Positions 25,191 to 33,338 of a stretch of 64,000 nucleotides of DNA are shown here, piece after piece. Under the pieces are notes generated by a model. It ran no database searches, was not told the origin of the DNA, and saw nothing but the letters and a program-made list of their open reading frames with translations. The position numbers were made by a program, and so were the translations under genes. Source of the DNA: Candidatus Zixiibacteriota bacterium (GTDB lineage Bacteria > Zixibacteria > MSB-5A5 > GN15 > FEB-12); NCBI GenBank assembly GCA_022571985.1, contig JACZWU010000002.1, positions 186,001 through 250,000 of the forward strand, in the 5' to 3' direction. Numbering within the stretch: position 1 is the first letter of the stretch; every line of letters starts with the position of its first letter.

Positions 25191-26194
25191 TGGAGATGTT
25201 TCTTAAAGCTTCACTCGGCCTTCTGCCGGTTCTGGCATTTCTAATTGTCTTAATAATTCTGGACAGTTTTAAGTTAGTAAAAATGAAATTTATTCTATCG
25301 GCTATCGGCGTCGGTGCTGCTTGTGCGCTAATTGGTTTGTTTATAAATCCTCTTATCTTAAAAGCACTGGCCATTGACTTTTTATCTTTTGCCAGGTATG
25401 TGGCTCCGTTTACAGAAGAGCTTTTGAAAATCATTCTCATCGTCTATCTGATTCGGACTCATCGGGTGGGGTTTTTGGTAGACTCGGCCATAGCAGGCTT
25501 TGCCGTGGGGGCCGGTTTTGCTTTAGTTGAAAATGTTTATTATCTGCAAAGTTTGCCCGACTCTGATATTTTTCTCTGGATAGTTCGCGGTTTTGGGACT
25601 GCCGCCATGCACGGCGGTACAACAGCGATGGCTGCGATGATCGGCAAATATTTTTCCGACAAACACAATAAATTTTCTCTTACTATTTTGCCCGGTCTGC
25701 TGGCGGCATCGATTATACATTCGATGTACAATCATTTTTTCCTGCCGCCGCTGATTTCTACCGCGCTTCTCTTACTACTACAGCCGCTTATTTTGGTCTT
25801 GATATTTATGCGAAGTGAAAAAGCCACCGAAAACTGGTTAGGGGAGGGGCTGGACTCTGACCTCAAGACTTATGAAGCAATAACCAGAGGCAAGATACTT
25901 GAGACAAAAATTGGTAAATACTTAGAATCTTTAAATGACCACTTCTCTTATAATGTAGTGGCCGATATGTTTGAATATATCAAAAACCATCTGGAGCTTT
26001 CTATGCAGGCCAAGGGCATACTTCTGGCTCGAAAGCTCGGTGTAAAAACCCAGCCGGACCCTCGAGTGAATGAGATGTTTGAACAATTGAAAGTCCTGGA
26101 GGGACGAATCGGACCGACCGGCAGGCTGGCCATCAAGCCATTTGTCAGAAAAAGTGGCCGCGATCTCTGGGAAATTCATATGCTTTCTCGTTAA
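25190..26194 (+). CDS. PrsW-like glutamic intramembrane protease
   Basis: 334 residues from the GTG at 25190, which shares its G with the TAG of the preceding peptidase gene; an ATG two codons on (25196) is an alternative. About seven or eight hydrophobic helices cover residues 5-215. The PrsW signature is visible: FTEELLKI (Glu76, Glu77), GFAVGAGFALVENVYY, a conserved HGGTTAMAAM and IHSMYNHFF. PrsW-type proteases cut membrane proteins such as anti-sigma factors. The C-terminal 120 residues are soluble helices not needed for catalysis. Tight coupling to a secreted peptidase, close to a sigma/anti-sigma pair, suggests but does not prove a shared pathway. Confidence 0.8.
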   Translation: MEMFLKASLGLLPVLAFLIVLIILDSFKLVKMKFILSAIGVGAACALIGLFINPLILKALAIDFLSFARYVAPFTEELLKIILIVYLIRTHRVGFLVDSAIAGFAVGAGFALVENVYYLQSLPDSDIFLWIVRGFGTAAMHGGTTAMAAMIGKYFSDKHNKFSLTILPGLLAASIIHSMYNHFFLPPLISTALLLLLQPLILVLIFMRSEKATENWLGEGLDSDLKTYEAITRGKILETKIGKYLESLNDHFSYNVVADMFEYIKNHLELSMQAKGILLARKLGVKTQPDPRVNEMFEQLKVLEGRIGPTGRLAIKPFVRKSGRDLWEIHMLSR

Positions 26195-26277
26195 AATCCG
26201 GAAATCCTCAAAAAAGCTACAGCATCGCCGTTTCTGGCCGATAATCAAAAGATTAGCTTATAGCTCATACGTAAAAT

Positions 26278-26688
26278 ATGTATAAATTTGAAAAACAAGA
26301 CTATGGCCTGAAATTGAATATTTCTGGTGATTTGACAGAGCAAGAGATTTCGGGAATGACAGTTGAGCTCAAATCACTCGTAGGTTCGATAAGTCAGCCT
26401 TTTTCCATCATTGTCGATGCCAGAGAGGTGATGACTTTGGATCAATCTGTATTTCATCTGTTAGCTGAATGTCAGAGAATTCTCAAAGATGCCGGGCGAC
26501 AGTCGGCGGCAATTGTGATAAATTCACCGGTTCTTAAAAATCAGGGTCAAAGAATAACATTAGAAACTGGAAGTACAGAAGCAGTCAGGTTCATATATTC
26601 TGATAAGACCGAAGATTGGGAAAGAGTCGCCATGGACTGGATACTAAACGGTATTGAGCCTGACCCGCAGCTTGCTATCAGTAAATAG
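26278..26688 (+). CDS. Small STAS/SpoIIAA-like protein, function unknown
   Basis: 136 residues, no signal peptide. The alternation LNISGDLTEQEISGMTVELKSL, FSIIVDAREVMTLDQSVFHLLAECQRIL, SAAIVINSPVLKNQ fits the beta-alpha-beta order of STAS-like domains, with a C-terminal extension DWERVAMDWIL. No phosphorylatable Ser is identified, so an anti-anti-sigma role is only a possibility. It lies 84 nt after the PrsW-like gene on the same strand and may be in the same transcript. No ribosome-binding site is evident before ATG 26278. Confidence 0.6.
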   Translation: MYKFEKQDYGLKLNISGDLTEQEISGMTVELKSLVGSISQPFSIIVDAREVMTLDQSVFHLLAECQRILKDAGRQSAAIVINSPVLKNQGQRITLETGSTEAVRFIYSDKTEDWERVAMDWILNGIEPDPQLAISK

Positions 26689-26766
26689 CAATCGGTGGCT
26701 TCCTCTTTTGTCACATAATTTTATGTTTTTTCAAGCAGCTCTTAACAATATTTTTTGTCTATAAAA

Positions 26767-27855
26767 ATGTTCAAACTACTTGTTAAATATCTTATTCTTC
26801 TATCAGCATCGATCACGCTCGTTGCTCTTTTTACTTCGGCGCGAGTTGAGGCTGCAGCCTGTACCTACTGCCACCAGGAAATAGTTAACAGCGGTATAAC
26901 GGTTGAAGGGGAACCGTTTCATGTCGAGCATTTTATGTGCGCTAACTGTCTCAAGCCGATTGGTGAAGAAGATTTCTACAAAGATAATGGCCGGTATTTT
27001 GATCGAAACTGCTACGAGAATTTCATAACTGACAAATGTAAATATTGCATCGAACCGATTATCGGTAAGTATATTATTTTTGAATCAGAAATTTACCACC
27101 TGGCTTGCTTTGATGACCATATTGACAAAAAGTGCCTTGTCTGTAATGAATCGGCAGTTGGCGGCGGTTACATTGATATCAGAAAAAACGCAGTCTGCCG
27201 CAGGCACCTTGACGATGTTCTGGATTGTCATTCCTGTTTCAGTTATGTGTCGCCAGCTCTGGATGATGGCAGCAGACGTTACTCTGACGGCAGGGTGGTT
27301 TGCAGTAAATGTCTGGAGACAGCAGTCGAAGATGACAGCCAAGCTTTGACAATCATGGAAGAAGTAAAAGCAAAACTCGCAGGCGCAGGACTTGTAATTG
27401 ACCGGGAGTTCAAAATAACATTCGTTTCCATCCAGGAGCTTTCAAAACTAAGCTCGAGTTATCAGAGAGATCAATTGGGCGTAACCAGATTCAGAAAAAC
27501 CGAGATGCTGGCCGGACTTGTTTCTTTTCAGGATTTCGAGATTTTTATTTTATCAGGTCTGCCCCTGCCTCAGCTTAAAGCCGTACTGGCACATGAGCTG
27601 ATGCATGTCTGGCAGTTTGCTAATGCACCGAACCCACAGGATCTGCAGCTGTGCGAGGGGAGCTGCCAATACGCCGCATATTTTGTTCTTATGGACGACA
27701 ACTCCGAGGAAGGTCAGTTTTTTTCAAAGTTCATAGAACAGCACAAGGACTCCAACTATGGTGATGGCTTTAGATTTGTATTAGAAGAAGTAAACAGACG
27801 GGGTTTTAAACTCTGGCTCGAATACCTAAAGGAAAACAAAAACCCGCCCTGGTGA
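26767..27855 (+). CDS. Secreted LIM-domain/DA1-like zinc metallopeptidase
   Basis: 362 residues from ATG 26767 (a TTG four codons upstream is possible). Signal peptide about 1-28. Residues 30-200 are packed with Cys/His pairs: CTYC...FHVEHFMCANC, CKYC...YHLAC, CLVC, and a final CHSC...DGRVVCSKC, the LIM zinc-finger succession. The first LIM has His in place of one usual Cys. The C-terminal half has the peptidase motif AHELMHVWQ (His276, Glu277, His280) followed by LCEGSCQYAAYF. This order (LIM, linker, HExxH, EG-C) is that of plant DA1, a ubiquitin-activated peptidase. A secreted bacterial form must have another role. Confidence 0.85.
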   Translation: MFKLLVKYLILLSASITLVALFTSARVEAAACTYCHQEIVNSGITVEGEPFHVEHFMCANCLKPIGEEDFYKDNGRYFDRNCYENFITDKCKYCIEPIIGKYIIFESEIYHLACFDDHIDKKCLVCNESAVGGGYIDIRKNAVCRRHLDDVLDCHSCFSYVSPALDDGSRRYSDGRVVCSKCLETAVEDDSQALTIMEEVKAKLAGAGLVIDREFKITFVSIQELSKLSSSYQRDQLGVTRFRKTEMLAGLVSFQDFEIFILSGLPLPQLKAVLAHELMHVWQFANAPNPQDLQLCEGSCQYAAYFVLMDDNSEEGQFFSKFIEQHKDSNYGDGFRFVLEEVNRRGFKLWLEYLKENKNPPW

Positions 27856-28050
27856 TTGGTGACAGATCCTGTCGTCAACACAATCGTTAATTATTATCAA
27901 TTCTCAAATTTACTCTCTCAAACATCTCAAACAATAGCTTCTTTCTAAAAGCATTGACTCTTCTTTATAAGTTGATTTGCTCTTTTCTCAAGGGTACCTT
28001 TACTGTGTAGGAGCAACTAAGTCGAAGATGTGCCTTAATAGGTCGGTATT

Positions 28051-30702
28051 ATGAGCAGCGATATTCCAGAAAACGACAATACCAGGACCCATGTTGTCCT
28101 GACCAAAGGGACAATGGTAGCCCACTACCGGATATCCGAGAAAATTGGCGCCGGTGGCATGGGCGAGGTCTATCTGGCCGAGGATACAGAACTGGGTCGC
28201 CGGGTAGCGCTCAAATTTTTGCCGCTGAATCTTGCCGCCGAAAATGAGCACAGAGCGCGATTCAAAAGAGAAGCTCAGGCAGCGGCTAAGCTTAACCACC
28301 CAAACATCGTAACTATTCATGAAGTAAGCGAATTTAATGGCCGGCCATATATCGTGATGGAGCATGTCGAGGGCCGGTCGTTACATCATTTCTGCCACGA
28401 TGAGCAATTACCTACCAACAAAATTATCGATACAGCTATTCAGATATGTGATGGCCTGTCCAAGGCTCACCAAGCCGGAATTGTTCACCGTGATATTAAA
28501 TCTTCGAACATTGTAGTCGACAGTGACGGCCGCCCTAAGATACTGGATTTCGGGCTGGCGACTTTTAAGGGCAGCGAAGAAGTCACCAAAGCCGGCTCGA
28601 CAATCGGTACCGTGGCCTATATGTCGCCGGAGCAGGCGCAGGGTCAGAAAATTGACCACCGCTCGGATTTATTCTCATTTGGCATTGTCTTATATGAATT
28701 GATTGCTGGTCGTACGCCGTTCAAGCGTGACAGCGATGCCGCCACTCTCAAATCAATAGTAAATGACACAGCCGAGCCCTTAACAAGATATCGCGCCGAA
28801 GTCCCCGATGAACTGCAGCGCATAGTAAATAAGCTGCTTCAGCGTGACCCGTCGCTACGCTATCAGAACGCCGCTGATATTACTGCCGATTTGAAACTTC
28901 TGGCAATCAGCGGAAGTTCGCCGGCAGTACCGGCCTATCAGAAAAAATCAAATTCAAAGATTATGTTTATGGGAGCAGCTGGACTGGCTCTGGCAGCAAC
29001 TATTATTGTTTATATGATGATGCCGTTTGGGCAAAGTTCGACTGATTCCGGCACGCCAATGCTGGTAGTGCTGCCGTTTGAAAATCTTGGTGCAGCCGAA
29101 GATGCCTATTTTGCAAGGGGCATTACCGATGAAATAACCTCCCGACTGGCCAGCATGGCAGGAATCGGTGTAATTTCGCGCACCAGCGCTCTCAAGTATA
29201 GAGACGGCACCAAGACGGTCAAAGAGATAGGTAAAGAACTTGGAGTTGACTTCGTATTAGAAGGCACTATCCGCTGGGACAAAAGCGGCGACACTGATAG
29301 GGTCAGAATAACACCTCAGCTTATCAGAGTGTCAGATGACCGCCATCTTTGGAGCGAAAATTACGAGCGGGCGCTGACTCAGATTTTCGTTGTCCAGGCA
29401 GATATTGCTGTAAGTATTGCAAGAGCTCTGGATATTACATTTGCCGACTCTGAAGAAGCTTCATTACCAGCTGCTACCCAGACCACAACCAATATGGAGG
29501 CCTATGACTTCTACCTGCGGGGTAAAGATTATGATCAAAATGGTACGAGTGAAAAAGATCGAGAACTTTCGATTCAAATGTTTGAAAAGGCGGTAGAGCT
29601 GGATTCAACTTTTTTTCAGGCAAATAATCAGTTGGCCAGAATTCTTTCCCACAAGTACTTCAGTTTTAGAGCTGGTTCTGATATTCTGGTGAAAGCCAAA
29701 AATGCAGCGGATGCCGCAATGAGATTTGCGGGGGGCGCGCCGGAGGGCCATTTGGCTATGGGATATTATTATTATTACGGCAGCCGGGATTATGAGCGCG
29801 CTCTGGAAATGTTTCAGACCGCACTGGAAAAACAACCTAATAACAGCGATTTACTGGTAGCGATAGGTTATGTCTTAAGGCGGCAGGGGAAGCTAAGGGA
29901 AGCTGCTGACCATCAATTACGAGGAATTGAGCTTGATCCTCACTCCGCAAACAAAGTCTTTGAAACGATGGGCACTCTTTCTTACTTGAGAAGATATGAG
30001 GATGTAATAGAGATGGCAGAGCGCCAGCGCTCGCTCCGGCCGGATAACGGGGGTGTTTACACGATTCTCTACTATGTCACATTATCCCAAACCGGCTCCA
30101 TAGAGGAGGCACACAAACGGATAGTACAATCTGCTGAGTACGTCGATGCAGCAAATCCGCAAATTAGAGAGATACAACAGACTCATTACCAAATCTCGCG
30201 CGATTTTGAAGCGGCGCTGAAGCATCTTAGCTTACCAAAGAATGCTTCGAGTGAAGACAGCGTCGATTACTATTTGGGCTGCGCAGGAAACTATTACTTC
30301 CTTAAGAACAAAGTTCAAAATCAAATATATGCCGACTCTGCGCGCCTGATTCTGGAAAGAAATATTGTGGCGAGTCTTCCTAATCCGGGGAATCACCTTC
30401 AGCTAGGGACTGCCTACGCTTATCTTGACAGAAAAGATGATGCCAGGGCTCAGTCAGAAAAGGCAACGCAAATGCTGCCGATTTCTCGTGATTACTTTCA
30501 AGGTATTCTGGTAGTCCTCGAAGCAGCGGATTTATCAATTTTGATCGGCGATTATGAAAAAGCGCTGGATGGAATTGAATTTTACATGAACCATCCGTCC
30601 TATGAAAACGCTAACGTTCTAAAGCTTTGGCCACCGCTTGATCCTCTCCGTGACCACCCGCGCTTTAAGGCTATTTTGGAGAAATACGATAAGCCATCAT
30701 GA
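28051..30702 (+). CDS. Receptor-type Ser/Thr kinase with TolB-like and TPR domains (copy 1)
   Basis: 883 residues. Kinase domain about 27-285: GAGGMGEVYLAED loop, ALKFL Lys, HRD at 146-148, DFGLA and YMSPEQA. A membrane helix follows near 304-327. Next is a domain of about 130 residues starting MLVVLPFENLG and including GITDEITSRLAS, VISRTSA and VLEGTIRWDKSGDTDRVRI, as seen in adenylate-cyclase/TolB-like sensor proteins. The rest (about 480-880) is TPR repeats. Kinase inside, TolB/TPR outside is the expected topology. The stop overlaps the next kinase gene (ATGA). It is the first of three tandem paralogues. Confidence 0.9.
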   Translation: MSSDIPENDNTRTHVVLTKGTMVAHYRISEKIGAGGMGEVYLAEDTELGRRVALKFLPLNLAAENEHRARFKREAQAAAKLNHPNIVTIHEVSEFNGRPYIVMEHVEGRSLHHFCHDEQLPTNKIIDTAIQICDGLSKAHQAGIVHRDIKSSNIVVDSDGRPKILDFGLATFKGSEEVTKAGSTIGTVAYMSPEQAQGQKIDHRSDLFSFGIVLYELIAGRTPFKRDSDAATLKSIVNDTAEPLTRYRAEVPDELQRIVNKLLQRDPSLRYQNAADITADLKLLAISGSSPAVPAYQKKSNSKIMFMGAAGLALAATIIVYMMMPFGQSSTDSGTPMLVVLPFENLGAAEDAYFARGITDEITSRLASMAGIGVISRTSALKYRDGTKTVKEIGKELGVDFVLEGTIRWDKSGDTDRVRITPQLIRVSDDRHLWSENYERALTQIFVVQADIAVSIARALDITFADSEEASLPAATQTTTNMEAYDFYLRGKDYDQNGTSEKDRELSIQMFEKAVELDSTFFQANNQLARILSHKYFSFRAGSDILVKAKNAADAAMRFAGGAPEGHLAMGYYYYYGSRDYERALEMFQTALEKQPNNSDLLVAIGYVLRRQGKLREAADHQLRGIELDPHSANKVFETMGTLSYLRRYEDVIEMAERQRSLRPDNGGVYTILYYVTLSQTGSIEEAHKRIVQSAEYVDAANPQIREIQQTHYQISRDFEAALKHLSLPKNASSEDSVDYYLGCAGNYYFLKNKVQNQIYADSARLILERNIVASLPNPGNHLQLGTAYAYLDRKDDARAQSEKATQMLPISRDYFQGILVVLEAADLSILIGDYEKALDGIEFYMNHPSYENANVLKLWPPLDPLRDHPRFKAILEKYDKPS

Positions 30703-33338
30703 GCGAAGAACAAAACGACAGAACCCAGACGCACGTAGTGCTTACCAAGGGCACGATGATAGGCCACTACCGGATAACCGAGAAAATCGGCGCCGGCGGA
30801 ATGGGCGAGGTCTATCTGGCCGAAGATACCAAGCTGAACCGTCAGGCAGCCTTAAAATTCCTGCCGTCACATTTGACATCAGATGAACGTGCCAAAGCCA
30901 GGTTTACCCGCGAAGCGCAGGCAGCCGCCAAATTGAGTCATCCCAATATTGTCCATATTTACGAAGTTGGTGAGCATTCAGGCCGGCCATTTTTTGCGAT
31001 GGAGCACATTGAGGGGAGCGCTCTGAATGATTATGTTAAGGAGAAGAAATCTGATATTGATGAAATCATAAAATTGACCATCCAGATATGTGAAGGCCTG
31101 GAGGAGGCTCATTCGGCGGGCGTAATTCATCGCGATATCAAGCCCTCTAATATAGTGGTCGATAAGAAGGGCCGTCCGCATCTGGTGGATTTTGGCCTGG
31201 CAACAATCAGCGGCACCGAGCATCTGACTAAAACCGGCTCAACTCTGGGCACGGTCGGTTATATGTCGCCCGAGCAGATTAAAGGCAAGGAGGTTGATGG
31301 CCGCTCTGATCTGTTTTCTTTAGGCGTTATTTTGTACGAGCTTTTGGCTCAGAAGCGGCCGTTTACCGGTGAATCTGAAGCGGAAGTATTAAACGCCATT
31401 CAAGTCAAATCAGCCGAACCTTTGGCCAGATATAAAGCCGATGTGCCCGATGAATTACAGCGGACAGTTTCTAAACTCTTAGAAAAAGACCGGTCTCTGC
31501 GGTATCAGACAGCTGCCGGCGTGGTTAGTGATTTGAAGCGTCTGATAGTCAGCGAAAGTTCGTCTGAGATAGCGGCGCAGTCGTCCGGCAGTAAAAGGCT
31601 TATGGCAATAGCTGCTATGGCGGCACTAGTACTCGTTGTCGGAGCTGTTTGGTTTTTCAAATTTTCGGGTTCAGCTCCACAGAAAGCCGGTTCAGACAGG
31701 AAGATGCTTGTAGTTCTGCCGTTTGAAAATCTCGGCTCGGCTGAAGACGAATATTTTGCCGACGGCATTACCGATGAGATCACCTCGCGTCTGGCCTCAG
31801 TTTCGGGTCTGGGCGTAATTTCTCGTACCAGCGCTATACAATACAAAAACAGCAAGAAAAGTCTGCCGGAAATCGCCAGGGAACTGGGTGTTGATTACGT
31901 TCTTGAAGGCACAATCCGCTGGGACAAAAGCGGCGATACCGACCGGGTGCGAATCACGCCGCAGCTTATAGATGTTTCCGACAATACTCATCTATGGGCG
32001 CACAACTATGAACGTGCGCTGACGCAGATTTTTGCGGTGCAGGAGGAAATTGCCACTCACATCTCTGATGCTCTCGATTTAACTCTAAATGCAGCCGAGC
32101 GGAAAGCTATTGAATCAGTTCCGACTAAAAATATGCAGGCCTACGATTATTATCTCAGGGGTCTTGAATATTTCAATCGCATGGACCCTTTTGCTGAACA
32201 AATGCTTAAGAAGGCGGTAGAATTGGATTCCACCTTTGTGCCGGCATTAGCCAGACTTTCGCATTTTCACTCTATCAAGTACTGGATAATGGGTGATCGT
32301 ACTGCTGAACGTATCAGGCAGATCAAAATCAATGCGGACAAGGCGCTGGAATTAGATCCTGATTATTACAATGCGCACATGGCCCTTGGATACTATTACT
32401 ATTACGTTGGACGACACTATGACAAGGCCATAGAGGAATTTGAGATAGGGCTGGCTCTGAAACCAAATGATCCTTATCTGCTGTCATCGGTTGGTTATAT
32501 CAAGCGCCGGCAGGGGAAGTGGCAAGAGGCATACTCGTTACTTAAGCAAAGCCTTGTACTTGACCCGCTTTCTGCATCTACTTCGATTTCCTTTATCGCC
32601 ACCTGCCATTATATGAATCTATATGATGAAGGAATTGAAGAAGCAAAGCGTGCGGTATCACTGCACCCTGATATGCCTTTAATATATGTACACTGGGCTT
32701 CTATCATTTATGCAAGCACGGGGGACGCAGAAAAGGCGCTAAAGTTGCTGGAGGAGGCTCAGAGCAAAACTGATATGAGCAGAGTTAAGTGGGCGTTGGT
32801 GAATTTTGCAATTGCGTCGCGGGATTTTGACAAGGCTCTTAGGCTGCAAAAGGAATCGCTTGCTGAGGCTCAGAATTTATCTGACACCTGTCAATATTAT
32901 AATGTCACAGGTGATATTTATAACCTGATGGGTAAGAATTCTAAAAGCAAAATGTATTTTGATTCGGCCCTAAGCTGCAATGAATCTGTAATTGGCACCA
33001 ATGTATCGGCTGACGATTCCGCAATGACAATCATGTCAAAAGCTCAGGCCTATGCCGGTCTGGGACGCAAGGATGAAGCTATCAGGTTTGGTGAAGAGGC
33101 ATATAGTCAGATTCCTATCGAAAGAGATGCCTTAGTCGGAATGGAATTAACAGACAATCTTGCGTGGATTTATCTCAGGGTTGGTGAAAAGAACAAAGCC
33201 CTGGATTTGATAGAAGTAATACTTTCAAAACCGAGCGTTTTTTCGGTTATGACTTTAAAAACTCATCCCTATGCGGATCCACTCCGTGACCACCCGCGGT
33301 ATAAGGCGCTGATTGAAAAATTTGAGACTACAAAATGA
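30699..33338 (+). CDS. Receptor-type Ser/Thr kinase with TolB-like and TPR domains (copy 2)
   Basis: 879 residues with the same plan as the gene before it: kinase (GAGGMGEVYLAED, HRDIKPSNIVV, DFGLA, YMSPEQ), one membrane helix near 301-324 (LMAIAAMAALVLVVGAVWFF), the MLVVLPFENLG sensor-like domain and TPRs. The N-terminus MSEEQNDRTQTHVVLTKGT is almost identical to that of copy 3, and its C-terminus (DPLRDHPRYKALIEKF) mirrors that of copy 1 (DPLRDHPRFKAILEKY), so the set arose by tandem duplication. It overlaps both neighbours by 4 nt (ATGA), which implies coupled translation and similar amounts. Catalytic residues are all present. Confidence 0.9.
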   Translation: MSEEQNDRTQTHVVLTKGTMIGHYRITEKIGAGGMGEVYLAEDTKLNRQAALKFLPSHLTSDERAKARFTREAQAAAKLSHPNIVHIYEVGEHSGRPFFAMEHIEGSALNDYVKEKKSDIDEIIKLTIQICEGLEEAHSAGVIHRDIKPSNIVVDKKGRPHLVDFGLATISGTEHLTKTGSTLGTVGYMSPEQIKGKEVDGRSDLFSLGVILYELLAQKRPFTGESEAEVLNAIQVKSAEPLARYKADVPDELQRTVSKLLEKDRSLRYQTAAGVVSDLKRLIVSESSSEIAAQSSGSKRLMAIAAMAALVLVVGAVWFFKFSGSAPQKAGSDRKMLVVLPFENLGSAEDEYFADGITDEITSRLASVSGLGVISRTSAIQYKNSKKSLPEIARELGVDYVLEGTIRWDKSGDTDRVRITPQLIDVSDNTHLWAHNYERALTQIFAVQEEIATHISDALDLTLNAAERKAIESVPTKNMQAYDYYLRGLEYFNRMDPFAEQMLKKAVELDSTFVPALARLSHFHSIKYWIMGDRTAERIRQIKINADKALELDPDYYNAHMALGYYYYYVGRHYDKAIEEFEIGLALKPNDPYLLSSVGYIKRRQGKWQEAYSLLKQSLVLDPLSASTSISFIATCHYMNLYDEGIEEAKRAVSLHPDMPLIYVHWASIIYASTGDAEKALKLLEEAQSKTDMSRVKWALVNFAIASRDFDKALRLQKESLAEAQNLSDTCQYYNVTGDIYNLMGKNSKSKMYFDSALSCNESVIGTNVSADDSAMTIMSKAQAYAGLGRKDEAIRFGEEAYSQIPIERDALVGMELTDNLAWIYLRVGEKNKALDLIEVILSKPSVFSVMTLKTHPYADPLRDHPRYKALIEKFETTK

